A stretch of DNA of 64,000 nucleotides from Kitasatospora azatica KCTC 9699 (GCF_000744785.1 NZ_JQMO01000001.1:1-64000), one strand, 5' to 3'; counted from the first letter of the stretch, positions 18,386 through 27,041 are shown. Made by a program: numbers and translations. Notes: generated by a model from the letters alone, not told the origin.

Positions 18386-18506
18386 CCGCCACCGGGGTGC
18401 CGGCGCTCGACCGCCCGGGCGAGGCGGCTGGAGTGCCGACCGCCTCGACGGCCCGGGGCGGCGAAGGATCGACCAGAGACGAACGAGGAACAGGAGACGG
18501 GGAACG

Positions 18507-18905
18507 GTGAACGTGAGCGAGGACTTCCCGCAGGACCTGCTGGACCTGGAAGCCGCCCGGGTCGCGGCGCGCCGCGAAATCGACGTGTACGTGCGCACGG
18601 TCGAGGTCGCACGCCGTGCGGCCTTTCCCGGCCCGGAGCAGGCCGTCGAGCGCGGCATGTGGCCCGACGAGCAGGTGCAGCGCTGGCATGAGCTGCGCGC
18701 GGCCTACGCGGTAGCCGCTGCGGCGGTCAAGGCGCATCCCGTGCTGGTCGCGGCCGAGGCCGAGCGGCGGTTGTGGCCGGTCGAGGAGAAACTGCGCGGC
18801 CTCGTGCCGCAGGTCGAGGTCTTCGTCCGACCTGACACCGCTGCCGGCGGTGAGGAGGTGGTTGTGGTCCTCGGCGGAATCGAGCAGCACGCCTCGCCCG
18901 TCTGA
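18507..18905 (+). CDS. Hypothetical helical protein, paralogue of the 28.4-kb gene (132 aa)
   Basis: Begins NVSEDFPQDLLDLEAARV and continues VRTVEVARRAAFPGPEQAVE, MWPDEQVQRWHELRAAYAVA, VKAHPVLVAAEAERRLWPVE. The gene at 28358-28789 encodes a clear relative with the same motifs (DFPEDLVALEEARV, YVRTVEVERRAAYPDPEKVV, MWPDDLLNRWYGLREAY, AAVKAHPLLVQARAEGRLWP). Function unknown; all-helical with a central MWPD motif. GTG start with AGGAGA upstream. Confidence 0.75.
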   Translation: MNVSEDFPQDLLDLEAARVAARREIDVYVRTVEVARRAAFPGPEQAVERGMWPDEQVQRWHELRAAYAVAAAAVKAHPVLVAAEAERRLWPVEEKLRGLVPQVEVFVRPDTAAGGEEVVVVLGGIEQHASPV

Positions 18906-19051
18906 CATTCCGTCAGTGCCGGGCCGTGGCCGCCCCGACAGCCCTCATTCTGCTCTTCACGCGCTACGAGACCACTGTCAACGGGTTCGGAAACCGTGTG
19001 CCCCGGCCTGGGCGAGGCACGGCACCTGCCGTCGACCGCGCCGAGCCGGGA

Positions 19052-19151
19052 CGCTCGCGACCGCAGTGCGGTCGCGAGCGCGGTGCGGTCGCGAGCGCGG
19101 TGCGGTCGCGAGCGCGGTGCGGTCGCGAGCGCGGTGCGGTCGCGAGCGCGG
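19052..19151. repeat. Five 17-bp tandem repeats preceded by an inverted copy
   Basis: TGCGGTCGCGAGCGCGG occurs five times in a row without change (19067-19151). Just before it, CGCTCGCGACCGCA (19052-19065) is the exact reverse complement of the start of the first repeat, with one base between, giving a 29-bp near-perfect palindrome. It could be an iteron-like protein-binding array or a strong terminator downstream of the biosynthetic operon. Confidence 0.9.
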
Positions 19152-19252
19152 TGGAGCGCGTCCCGGAACAACGGTGCCCTGTCCGTTCGGCCTGCGCGCA
19201 GCGGCCGACCGCAGCCCACAGGTCCACGCGCGGGGACCTCGCCGATCGAGGC

Positions 19253-19882
19253 TCACGATGATGTGCGGGTAGGTGACGCGCAGCGCGAACAGCAGGGGTC
19301 CGTCGACGAGGTCGGCGAATAGCTCCACGAACTGCCCCGCGCCGCTGGTCCCACCTCGGGCCATAGCACCGCGTTCTCCGTGCGGACGCGGACGACGAGC
19401 CAAGGCGTGTTGGCGATGGTGAAGAGCATGGCAGTAATCCATGCGGTGTGGACAAGGGGCAGGGCGATGCCTTCGAACAGGACGATGAGGTAGTTGGGGT
19501 GCCGCATCCAACGGTAGGGCCCGGTGGTGACCAGTGGTAGCCCGGGCACGACGATGACGCGGGTGTTCCACCGGGGGCCGAGCGCCCTCATGCACCAGGC
19601 GCGGCCTGCCTGCACGAGGATGAGGACGGCCAGCGCCGGCCAGCCGATCAAAGGGACGAAGGCGCGTCCGGTGAGGGCGACCTCTGCAACAGCGCCAACG
19701 AGCAGGCAGACATGAAGGATGACTATGACGGGGTGGTGGCGTTGCCCGTGCTCGACGCCGCCACGGTCGATGGCCCATCGCGCGTTGCGACGGGCGGTTG
19801 TCACTTCGACCAGGCGCACGACGGCCACCGCGGTCACGAGAACGAACAGACTTACGGGGATTGTCACCCAGCCCAGGGACAT
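19253..19882 (-). CDS. Isoprenylcysteine carboxyl methyltransferase (ICMT)-type membrane methyltransferase (209 aa)
   Basis: Membrane-bound SAM-dependent methyltransferase of the ICMT/SrsB type. Hydrophobic segments at about residues 5-25, 50-70, 78-95 and 140-160 surround the conserved VTTGPYRWMRHPNYLIVLFE. Relatives next to type III polyketide synthases O-methylate phenolic lipids. Last gene of the operon. The end is odd: after VRVRTENAVLW the sequence turns Ser/Pro/Arg-rich (SYSPTSSTDPCCSRC), suggesting that the natural C-terminus was replaced by a deletion or frameshift. Confidence 0.8.
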   Translation of the reverse strand: MSLGWVTIPVSLFVLVTAVAVVRLVEVTTARRNARWAIDRGGVEHGQRHHPVIVILHVCLLVGAVAEVALTGRAFVPLIGWPALAVLILVQAGRAWCMRALGPRWNTRVIVVPGLPLVTTGPYRWMRHPNYLIVLFEGIALPLVHTAWITAMLFTIANTPWLVVRVRTENAVLWPEVGPAARGSSWSYSPTSSTDPCCSRCASPTRTSS

Positions 19883-19924
19883 GTCGGATCGTCTTTCTCA
19901 CTCCCGGACGGCGGAATCTTCGTT

Positions 19925-20881
19925 TTAAGCGGTCGCGAGTCGGTTGAGGCGTTCGGCCAGGGCGCGGTATCTGCCGGCACGGTCCGCTGATTCCTCCATG
20001 TGCGCGGCGATCTCCTCCTGGGCGTGCTGTCCGACCGGTGTCAGTCCGGTGGTGTCGAGGACGCCGAGCATGCGGACGAAGGGAAGGGCGATGTCCTTGT
20101 AGTAGGTCTCCGGTGAGAGGATGCCCGACCTAGCCAGGGAGCTGATCAGCCGGCCGAAGCCGGGTGCGGCGTGGCCGGGGGGACGGAATGTCTTGAGGAC
20201 TTTGGCCACAGCCTGAAGCGTTCGGTCGGGGTGCATTCGCATACACGCCTGGAGGGTGGTCCGGTAGAAGAGCATGTGCTGGTTCTCGTCGTGGGCGATG
20301 CGCTGCATCAGAGCCCCGCACGCCGGTTCGTCGCACAGTCGGCGGATTCCCTGGTAGCTGACGCGGGTGCCGAGTTCCTGGATGGTGACGTAGACCAGAG
20401 AGGCGATGAGGTCGCCGCGGTAGTCGATCTCGTAGCCGTGCTGCACATGCGCGGCGCGGGCGTCCTCCAGAAGCACCGGATCGGCACTGCGGGTGACCAC
20501 GAGGTAGTCGCGGATGGCGGTGCCGTGCCTGGACTCCTCCACGGTCCATCGATTGACCCAGACACCCCAAGGGCCGTCGAGCGACAGCATCTCCCCAATC
20601 ACCCGGTGGTAACTGGGCAGGTTTTCTTCGGTGAGCAGATTGTAAAGGAGGCCGTCCCGAGCGGCCGCCTTCAGTTTCTGCTGGGAGGGGTCCCACGGCT
20701 CCCCTTCGAGGAGACCGTCGTAGTCACGGCCCTGGCTCCACGGGACGTACTGGTGCGGGTACCAGTCGACGGCAGTCCGGAAGTGCGTGTCGAGTGCATC
20801 GGCGACCACCGGTTCGAGGTCGATCAGGATGCGTACGTCTGCGGGGATGGCGGGCACGGTCCGTGACGCCTTTCTTGTCAT
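19925..20881 (-). CDS. Acyl-ACP desaturase (318 aa)
   Basis: Ferritin-like di-iron fatty acyl-ACP desaturase of the DesA/stearoyl-ACP type. The two iron-binding motifs are present: EESRH at residues 115-119 and DENQH at 198-202. Family length is about 320-330 aa. It would put a double bond into an ACP-bound acyl chain. Thirty-four bases separate it from the polyketide synthase gene upstream, so it likely modifies the chain fed to that enzyme. Confidence 0.88.
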   Translation of the reverse strand: MTRKASRTVPAIPADVRILIDLEPVVADALDTHFRTAVDWYPHQYVPWSQGRDYDGLLEGEPWDPSQQKLKAAARDGLLYNLLTEENLPSYHRVIGEMLSLDGPWGVWVNRWTVEESRHGTAIRDYLVVTRSADPVLLEDARAAHVQHGYEIDYRGDLIASLVYVTIQELGTRVSYQGIRRLCDEPACGALMQRIAHDENQHMLFYRTTLQACMRMHPDRTLQAVAKVLKTFRPPGHAAPGFGRLISSLARSGILSPETYYKDIALPFVRMLGVLDTTGLTPVGQHAQEEIAAHMEESADRAGRYRALAERLNRLATA

Positions 20882-20915
20882 GCGGTCGGCAGGTTTCGGT
20901 GGCGGCGGGAGGCCC

Positions 20916-22034
20916 CTACCAGCGGAGGAGGACCAGTTCGATGGCGAACCCCGGCCCCATGGCGGCGACCAGGCCGGGTGTGTTCGTGGGGGGTGGTGTT
21001 TCCATGGCCGCGTGCAGGATGTCCAGTACGGAGACGGACGAGAGGTTGCCCCGCTCGGCCACGGAGCGCCGGGTGAGTTCCAAGGCGCCCGGCTGCAGGT
21101 TCAGGGCCTGCTGTACAGCGGTGAAGACCTTCGGTCCGCCACCGTGGATGATCCAGCTCGTGATCTGGTGCGGCGACAGCGCGTGCCGCGCGAGGAGCCC
21201 TTGAACGGCCGTGGGCAAGTGCTTCTCCGTGAGCGTCGGGACCTCGGGCGACAGCAGGATCCGGAAGCCGTGGGCGCCGATGTCCCAGCCAAGGACGTCC
21301 TCGGTGCCGGGGACCAGCAGGCTGTGAGTGTCCACCAGCTCAGGCCCGGCGGGGCAGCCGTCCCGCTGGGCTCCGACGGCCACGACGGCGGCCGCGCCGT
21401 CCCCGAAGAGGCTGCCGGCGACGATGTTCGCCACGGAGCCGTCCTTGAGTTGGTACGCCAGTGTGCACAGTTCCACGGCGAGCAGGACGGCCACTTGGTC
21501 GGGATGGGCCAGTAGGTAGTCATGCAGCCGGGCCAGACCTGCGGCGCCTCCGGCACAGCCGCTGCCGAACAGAGGGATACGTTTGACGTCCGGTCGTAGC
21601 CCGACCCGGTGGGCGAGCCGAGCCTCCAGGGACGGCACGGCCAGCCCTGTGACGGTGGTGCTGATCACCGCGTCGACCTCCTCCGGCTGGACGCCTGCGG
21701 TGCGCAGCGCGCCGATCAGCGCCCGTTCCCCCAGATCCATGGCGGTGTCGAGCCAGACGCGGTTCTGCTCGGTGAAGTCCTCCCGGCGGGCGAGATCGAC
21801 GAGCTTGTCCAACGGCAGGGACAGCGAGCGGGTCTCCACACCCGAGTTGGCATGGATCTTGCGGAGGACCAGAGCGCCCGTCTCGGACTCCAGCAGCGTC
21901 GTGCAGGCCAGGGCGGCCAGGATCTCTTCCTGCCGGTATTGATACGGCGGGAAGACCGTCTGGATCGCCACCACCTGTGGGCCGACGGCCCCCGACTGCC
22001 GGGTGCGGTCATGTGTCGTCTGACGCATCGACAT
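20916..22034 (-). CDS. Type III polyketide synthase (372 aa)
   Basis: Chalcone/stilbene-synthase-fold enzyme. The catalytic triad is visible: Cys160 in GSGCAGGAAGLAR, His297 in IIHGGGPK and Asn330 in RGNLSS. Other family marks are the LFGDGAAAVV loop and a C-terminal GPGF. It condenses a starter acyl chain with malonyl-CoA. Together with the neighbouring ACP, ketosynthase, desaturase and methyltransferase, an alkylresorcinol- or alkylpyrone-forming role is likely (compare SrsA of S. griseus). The ATG overlaps the transporter stop by one base (TGATG), so translation is coupled. Confidence 0.92.
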   Translation of the reverse strand: MSMRQTTHDRTRQSGAVGPQVVAIQTVFPPYQYRQEEILAALACTTLLESETGALVLRKIHANSGVETRSLSLPLDKLVDLARREDFTEQNRVWLDTAMDLGERALIGALRTAGVQPEEVDAVISTTVTGLAVPSLEARLAHRVGLRPDVKRIPLFGSGCAGGAAGLARLHDYLLAHPDQVAVLLAVELCTLAYQLKDGSVANIVAGSLFGDGAAAVVAVGAQRDGCPAGPELVDTHSLLVPGTEDVLGWDIGAHGFRILLSPEVPTLTEKHLPTAVQGLLARHALSPHQITSWIIHGGGPKVFTAVQQALNLQPGALELTRRSVAERGNLSSVSVLDILHAAMETPPPTNTPGLVAAMGPGFAIELVLLRW

Positions 22035-24148
22035 CAGCTTCCGCCCTTCTTCACAGGTGCACTGATCAACACCGGAGACCTGACAGGGGCCGGAGCCCAC
22101 CAATTCGCCGGACCAAGGGCCGCCATGACGGCGGGCACCAGAACTCCCCGTACCAGGACGGCGTCCACGAGCGCGCCGAGCGCGACGCCGGTGCCGATGA
22201 ATTTGAGTAGGGCGACGTGGGAGGTGGACATGGCCGCGGTCGAAATCGCCACGGCCGCCGCAGCGGACGTCATCAGTCGGCCGGTGCGGGCGACGCCCTC
22301 GATGATCGAGGTGCGGTTGTCTCGGCAGCGGTCGTATTCCTCCCGGATACGGCCGAGCAGGAAGACCTCGTAGTCCACCGACAGGGCGAGCGCGATGAAC
22401 AGGACGAACAGCAGGGTCGAGGCGTCCAGCGTTCCCGTCGCCATGAAGTGGCCGAGTACTGCGCTGCCGTGGCCGTCCTGGAAGAGAACGACGAGCGCGC
22501 CGAGGCTCGCCCCGAGGCTGGCGGCGGCCACGAGCAAAGCTTTCAGGGGGGCAACCAGGGTGCGGGTGAAGGCGCTGAGGAGGGCCAGGAGCCCCGCGGC
22601 CAGCAGAAACAGGCACCACGGGAGGGCGCCGAGGACGGCGTTCGTCGTGTCGCCGACCTCCGCGGTTCGCCCGCCCACCGCCACGCTTCCCGGGGCGGGG
22701 GTTTGCCGTACCTCGCGTACCACGATGTCCGCCTCCGGCGTGCCGGGGGCGGCGGACATGGCCGCCAGCAGCACGACGGCCTCACCGGACGGAGCCACAC
22801 GCATCACGCGGACACCAGTGATGCCCGGGACACGGGCGAGTCGGTCGCCGTAAGCCGGTGCACCGTCCGTTGCCCGCGGTCCGGTGAGGACCACGGTGAG
22901 GAGCCGCTCCGGTGGCGCGGTGAACTCGGCGCGTACACGCTCGGCCGCGGCGGCAGCCGGAGCCGACGAAGGCAGCGTGCGTTCGTCCACAACGCCGAGC
23001 TGTGCGTGGGTGAAGGGCAGGGCCAGCAGAGCCAGCAGAAGAACCGCCAGGCCGCCCGCCAGGAGGGGCCGTGCGGTGACCGTGGACGCCATGCGATGCC
23101 AGAAGCGACTTACGTCCCCGGTATGGGCACGCCGCCATTGCGCCAGCGGGTCCCACGCCTGGGCCCGGGGGCCGAGCAGCCGCAGACAGGCGGGCAGCAC
23201 GGTCAGGGCGGCCAGCGCCGCCAGCACGGTGACGATCATGCCGGCCAGGGACAGTGCGCGCAGCATCGGCACCGGCACCAGCAAAGCGCTGGCGAGGCAT
23301 ACGGTGACGGCGGCGGCGGAGAATGCGACCGAACGACCGCTGGAGCGGCGGGCGGCCGCCAGCGCCGTGTGCAGGTCTGCGCCCCGCGAGGTCTCCTCCC
23401 GTACGCGGGCCAGCAGGAAGAGGCTGTAGTCGACAGCCAGGCCGAAACCGATCGCCGAGGCGGCGTTCACCGCGACCCGTGAAACGTCGGTCACCTGCGC
23501 CAGCAGGCCCAGAAGCGGGATGGTGCAGCCGATGGCCAGCGCAGCCACGACCACGGGCAGCAGCGCGGACACCACGGACCCGTAGACGAAGACCAGGACG
23601 ACGAAGAGTACCGGCGCGGCCAGCAGTTCGGCCCGGCTCAGATCGCGCTCGATGGTCTCGTCGATCTCCCGGTTGGCCCACACTTCGCCGCTGGGCTCCA
23701 CCTGCATCCCCGGGACGGCCGAGCGGGCCGCCGCCACCACATCGGGCGCCACCTGTTTACGTTCCTTGTCCGTCCCCTTCAGCCGTACGGCGACCAGCTG
23801 GGTCCGTCCGTCCTTGGAGCGCAGCCACGTGTCACCGGTGGTCTGTGCCGACCACACGGTCTTGACGTCGCGCTGCCCAGCCAGCTTCTCCACCACCGCT
23901 GTGGTGCCGTCCTGGACGCGGGCCTCGCGTTCATCGCCGTTGCGCTGTGAAACGGCCAGAAGCAGATCGGGCGAGGGCACGCCAAGCCGCTCTGCCTGCC
24001 GTCTGGCGCGCGTCGCCTCCGTGTCCGTCGCAACCGCGCCGCCCGTGCTCAGCGCCGAAAAGGCAACCGGGGCCAGCACCCCCGCGCACACCGCCGCCAG
24101 CAGGGCACTCACCACCACCCGCCAGGCCCGGCGCCGCACCGCATCCAT
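22034..24148 (-). CDS. MMPL-family RND transporter (704 aa)
   Basis: Inner-membrane lipid/hydrophobe exporter of the MMPL group. Layout: one N-terminal segment, an extracytoplasmic loop, five or six membrane segments (VLFVVLVFVYGSVVSALL, GFGLAVDYSLFLLARVREE), a second loop, and a second bundle (LFVLFIALALSVDYEVFLLG, IREEYDRC). The duplicated VDYxxFLLxRxREE motif is typical of the family. GGAGG lies seven bases before the ATG at 24148. It probably exports the operon's lipid product. Confidence 0.92.
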   Translation of the reverse strand: MDAVRRRAWRVVVSALLAAVCAGVLAPVAFSALSTGGAVATDTEATRARRQAERLGVPSPDLLLAVSQRNGDEREARVQDGTTAVVEKLAGQRDVKTVWSAQTTGDTWLRSKDGRTQLVAVRLKGTDKERKQVAPDVVAAARSAVPGMQVEPSGEVWANREIDETIERDLSRAELLAAPVLFVVLVFVYGSVVSALLPVVVAALAIGCTIPLLGLLAQVTDVSRVAVNAASAIGFGLAVDYSLFLLARVREETSRGADLHTALAAARRSSGRSVAFSAAAVTVCLASALLVPVPMLRALSLAGMIVTVLAALAALTVLPACLRLLGPRAQAWDPLAQWRRAHTGDVSRFWHRMASTVTARPLLAGGLAVLLLALLALPFTHAQLGVVDERTLPSSAPAAAAAERVRAEFTAPPERLLTVVLTGPRATDGAPAYGDRLARVPGITGVRVMRVAPSGEAVVLLAAMSAAPGTPEADIVVREVRQTPAPGSVAVGGRTAEVGDTTNAVLGALPWCLFLLAAGLLALLSAFTRTLVAPLKALLVAAASLGASLGALVVLFQDGHGSAVLGHFMATGTLDASTLLFVLFIALALSVDYEVFLLGRIREEYDRCRDNRTSIIEGVARTGRLMTSAAAAVAISTAAMSTSHVALLKFIGTGVALGALVDAVLVRGVLVPAVMAALGPANWWAPAPVRSPVLISAPVKKGGS

Positions 24149-24197
24149 CCGTGTGCCTCCGTCTTGCATCCGATCCGGACGCTTCGTCTGGCTCCCA

Positions 24198-25421
24198 CTA
24201 GGAAGCCGTGAACAGCAGAACGGCGTTCTGGCCACCGAAGCCGAAGGAGCAACTGATCCCCGCGTTGCCGCGCGTGGGGCGGGGACGTCCGGCGACGATG
24301 TCCAGCTTGTGGTCCCCGTCCTGGCCATCGAAGTTCGCCACCGGCGGGACGGCCGCATGGCGCAGCGCGAGAACCGTGTACGCCGCCTGGATCGCCCCGG
24401 CCGCCCCAAGCGCGTGCCCGATCACGCCCTTGGACGCGGTGACCGGCGGCCCATCGTCACCGAAGACGCGGACGAGGGCTCGTGCCTCGGCCGCGTCGTT
24501 CAGCGGGGTGGAGGTACCGTGCGCGTTGACGTGGCCGACGTTCCCCGGCTCGCACCCGGCGTCCGCGAGAGCGGTGTGGATAGCGCGGACCGCGCCGTCG
24601 CCCTGCGGGTGCGGGGCGATGGGATGGTGCGCATCGGCGCCGGCACCGTAACCCCGCAGCAGCGCCAGGACGGGAGCCCGGCGGGCCCGAGCCGCGCAGG
24701 CGCGTTCGAGGACGAGGATGCCGGCACCCTCGCCCAGGACGAAGCCGTCACGTTGCGCGTCGAACGGCCGGCTGGCCAGGTCCGGTTCAGCCCTGCGCCG
24801 GGACAGCGCCCGCATGCGCGTGAAGCACGTGGCCGTCATGCGCGAACGAGCCGACTCGCTCCCGCCCGCCAGCACGATGTCACAGGTACCCGACCGCAGC
24901 AGGTCCCGGGCCACTCCGATCGCCGTGGCGCCCGACGCGCAGGCGCTGGCGGTGGTGAAGTTGGGGCCGCGCGCGCCGAGGTCGATGGCGACCTCACCCG
25001 CGGCCATGCTCGGAACGCTGCGCGGGAGCGCGAGTGGCGAGACCCGCTCCGGCCGCCCGGCGCCGAGGTGACCGAACTCAGTGACGTACGCACTCAAACT
25101 GTTCGATCCCACGCCCAGCACGACACCGACCCGCTCCGCTTCCCAGGTACGACGATCGAGGCCTGCATCCGCGACAGCCCGCCGGGCGGCGACGAGGGCG
25201 AACTGGATAAAGCGGTCCACGCGCCGCCCCGACGCCCGGCCGAGCTCCGTCTCGGCGTCGAAGTCTGTCACCCGGCAGGAGAAGTCGACTGGCAGTCCCA
25301 CCAGGTCGGGATCCGTCGCGGCCAGCGAGCGCCCCCGGCACAAAGCCGCCCAGTTCGCCTCCACCGTATGCCCGGCCGGAGTCACCAGCCCCAGCCCAGT
25401 GACCGCGATCTCAGCGCGCAT
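24198..25421 (-). CDS. Beta-ketoacyl-ACP synthase, FabF/KAS II type (407 aa)
   Basis: Thiolase-fold condensing enzyme. Active-site Cys161 in TTASACASGATAIG, His301 in NAHGTSTPLND, and Lys331/His336 in KGVIGHALGAAGA. Full family length. It elongates an ACP-bound chain by decarboxylative condensation with malonyl-ACP. The gene overlaps the end of the acyl carrier protein gene by 11 bases, so the pair likely works as a dedicated chain-priming unit. Confidence 0.92.
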   Translation of the reverse strand: MRAEIAVTGLGLVTPAGHTVEANWAALCRGRSLAATDPDLVGLPVDFSCRVTDFDAETELGRASGRRVDRFIQFALVAARRAVADAGLDRRTWEAERVGVVLGVGSNSLSAYVTEFGHLGAGRPERVSPLALPRSVPSMAAGEVAIDLGARGPNFTTASACASGATAIGVARDLLRSGTCDIVLAGGSESARSRMTATCFTRMRALSRRRAEPDLASRPFDAQRDGFVLGEGAGILVLERACAARARRAPVLALLRGYGAGADAHHPIAPHPQGDGAVRAIHTALADAGCEPGNVGHVNAHGTSTPLNDAAEARALVRVFGDDGPPVTASKGVIGHALGAAGAIQAAYTVLALRHAAVPPVANFDGQDGDHKLDIVAGRPRPTRGNAGISCSFGFGGQNAVLLFTAS

Positions 25422-25680
25422 GCTCGAACGCCCGAGCCACCTCGCCCAGGGTCGAAGACGGGCGCAGGTCCAGGGCGTCCTCGGGCAGGACGATCCCGTA
25501 CTCCTCCTCCGCCGCCACCACCAGTTCCATCATCGACAGCGAGTCCAGGCCGAGACTCTCGAACGTCGTCCTGCCGGAGAGCTCACCGGCTTCCGCCTGC
25601 ACATTAAGGTGGCCGGTCAGCAGAGCTACCAACTCCTCGGGAAGGGCCGACTCCGCCGCGTCTTCCGCCGTCTGCCTCAT
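25411..25680 (-). CDS. Acyl carrier protein (89 aa)
   Basis: Small acidic four-helix carrier. The phosphopantetheine site is Ser47 in FESLGLDSLSMMELV. ATG at 25680 with AGGAG upstream; the longer upstream frame is not protein-like. First enzyme gene of the operon. Confidence 0.92.
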   Translation of the reverse strand: MRQTAEDAAESALPEELVALLTGHLNVQAEAGELSGRTTFESLGLDSLSMMELVVAAEEEYGIVLPEDALDLRPSSTLGEVARAFEHAR

Positions 25681-25937
25681 GCCTGGGTCTCCTGTTTCCT
25701 CGCTGCGAGAGGCCCTGCGGCGCTGCCCGCGTTCATCCGTCTGAAGGCCACGCGCGTGGGAAGCTTGCGTCTCAAGCCACTCCACGTGCTGACCGAGTCA
25801 GTCCTGCGCCTGTCGCCCGGCCGCCCCCAGCCCGTTCTCCGACATCACGCCAAGCTCACACAACAACGGCCCTTACGTACTCGCGATGGACATCACGTTT
25901 GAAGATGCCGACCGCCGCGACCCGCGCCGCCCGCGCC

Positions 25938-26060
25938 TCAACCCCGGGATCCCGGCCCCGGGTATCCGAGCCAGTCACGCGCAGCCGCAAGATGCCACTC
26001 CAGGAGCCGCTCGACCGACGACTTCTCCCGCAGTACGACTTCCGCCATATTGCCGACCAT
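25938..26060 (-). CDS. Possible small leader gene of the biosynthetic operon (40 aa)
   Basis: MVGNMAEVVLREKSSVERLL followed by EWHLAAARDWLGYPG is an amphipathic-helix-like peptide. A strong GGGGAGG lies seven bases before the ATG. It sits between the inverted repeat at 26.1 kb and the carrier protein gene in the same direction. No family recognised. Confidence 0.45.
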   Translation of the reverse strand: MVGNMAEVVLREKSSVERLLEWHLAAARDWLGYPGPGSRG

Positions 26061-26110
26061 GCCCGCGCCTCCCCCTGTCCTGCCCGCTGCCTGTTTATCT
26101 GTGCGTCACC

Positions 26111-26166
26111 GTGTAAACACCAGCAAGGGGTGTAGGGAACGGTCTGTCACTCGTTGGTGTTTATAC
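26111..26166. promoter_or_regulatory. Candidate operator: 12-bp inverted repeat
   Basis: GTGTAAACACCA (26111-26122) and TGGTGTTTATAC (26155-26166) are reverse complements except for one base. The surrounding DNA is less GC-rich than average and lies upstream of the leader gene and the biosynthetic operon. It could be a repressor site or the 5' region of a transcript. Confidence 0.5.
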
Positions 26167-26194
26167 GAAGCCGTCGTCTTTCCGATCTTGAGGG

Positions 26195-26578
26195 GTGTGC
26201 GTCGAACGGGAGCCCCGATTGGGTGATCGTGAGTCGCTTGGCCGCCAGGCCGCCTTCCTCAAGGCCTGCTCCAACCTGCGCGACTGGTACGTCCTGGTCC
26301 AAGAAGGTGCCCCCGAGGCCGTTGAGTTGGGGCAGGCGCTCCTGGACTCACCGTTCATCGACGTCGTGCACGCGATGACCCGCCTCAAACCGAGCCTCGC
26401 CCCGACCGTCGTCGGCCAGCGACCGTCCCGGCACTCGACAAATGGCGCTCCATGTACGGGTTCTGACAGCCTGCGCGGCCCGAGCGGTCATTTGGCCGTG
26501 CGCATCCGCGTCCGGGACGAAGACCGCAGAACTACTGGCCGGCTATTGGCTCAGCAGGTCCTGCCTTGCTGCGGGTGA
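26195..26578 (+). CDS. Uncertain hypothetical ORF
   Basis: The first 75 codons look protein-like (LGDRESLGRQAAFLKACSNL, RDWYVLVQEGAPEAVELGQA, LLDSPFIDVVHAMTRLKPSL). The rest is Arg/Gly-rich, so the original gene may end or break near 26430. GTG start. No family recognised. Confidence 0.3.
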   Translation: MCVEREPRLGDRESLGRQAAFLKACSNLRDWYVLVQEGAPEAVELGQALLDSPFIDVVHAMTRLKPSLAPTVVGQRPSRHSTNGAPCTGSDSLRGPSGHLAVRIRVRDEDRRTTGRLLAQQVLPCCG

Positions 26579-26767
26579 GGCGTGCTTCTGCCCATGCTGC
26601 CTGCCCAGTCCCGTTCCGCCCGTTGAATCCTGCCGACCGACGGGAAGGCCGGCGCGCCAGTCGGCGAACACCGGGTCGTCCATGTAGGAGTCGCGCATCT
26701 CCAGATGGCACGCCGAGCGTTCAGCACTCCTCAGCAGAGCGCCAAAGTCCGGCACGTTCTGCGTCAT
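26543..26767 (-). pseudogene. DUF6879-type protein, truncated
   Basis: The N-terminus FGALLRSAERSACHLEMRDS followed by DDPVFADWRAG matches the start of DUF6879 proteins, which are about 180-200 aa and common in Streptomyces. Similarity stops after about 45 residues; the rest is unrelated. Overlaps the end of the gene upstream, as this pair often does. Confidence 0.6.
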
Positions 26768-27041
26768 CACGAGCCTTCCTCAAAGCGGGGATCATCCGGA
26801 CCGGGACACGGACGACGCCCTCGTGGTCCGGAACGCCGACGGGGTGACCCGGCACCCAGTCGGTCTCGCCGACCGTGCGGGGCATCTCCTGGTCGGGCAG
26901 CCAGCCCTGGATGACGATCTCCGCCTTCTCGTCCTCCAGCCACACCGTCGGCGAGCCGCCGTTGGGTGTGTCCGGGTCGATGCCCTTGAACCGTAGTGCC
27001 ACAGTGCCCGCCCGCTCCAAGCCGGTTGCGCAGTTTTGCAC
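26721..27041 (-). CDS. Hypothetical protein of the DUF6879 neighbourhood (106 aa)
   Basis: MQNCATGLERAGTVALRFKG, then SPTVWLEDEKAEIVIQGWLP and VVRVPVRMIPALRKARDDAE. Small proteins of this pattern sit next to DUF6879 genes in many Streptomyces, often with an XRE regulator, which is absent here. GTG start with GGGGAGGAG upstream. The much longer frame upstream is the shadow of the DNA ligase gene. Confidence 0.65.
   Translation of the reverse strand: MQNCATGLERAGTVALRFKGIDPDTPNGGSPTVWLEDEKAEIVIQGWLPDQEMPRTVGETDWVPGHPVGVPDHEGVVRVPVRMIPALRKARDDAERAGLWRSAEEC

Noticed and set aside
19067-19151. CRISPR-like array
   Set aside because: The 17-bp units are directly adjacent with no spacers and no cas gene is present.
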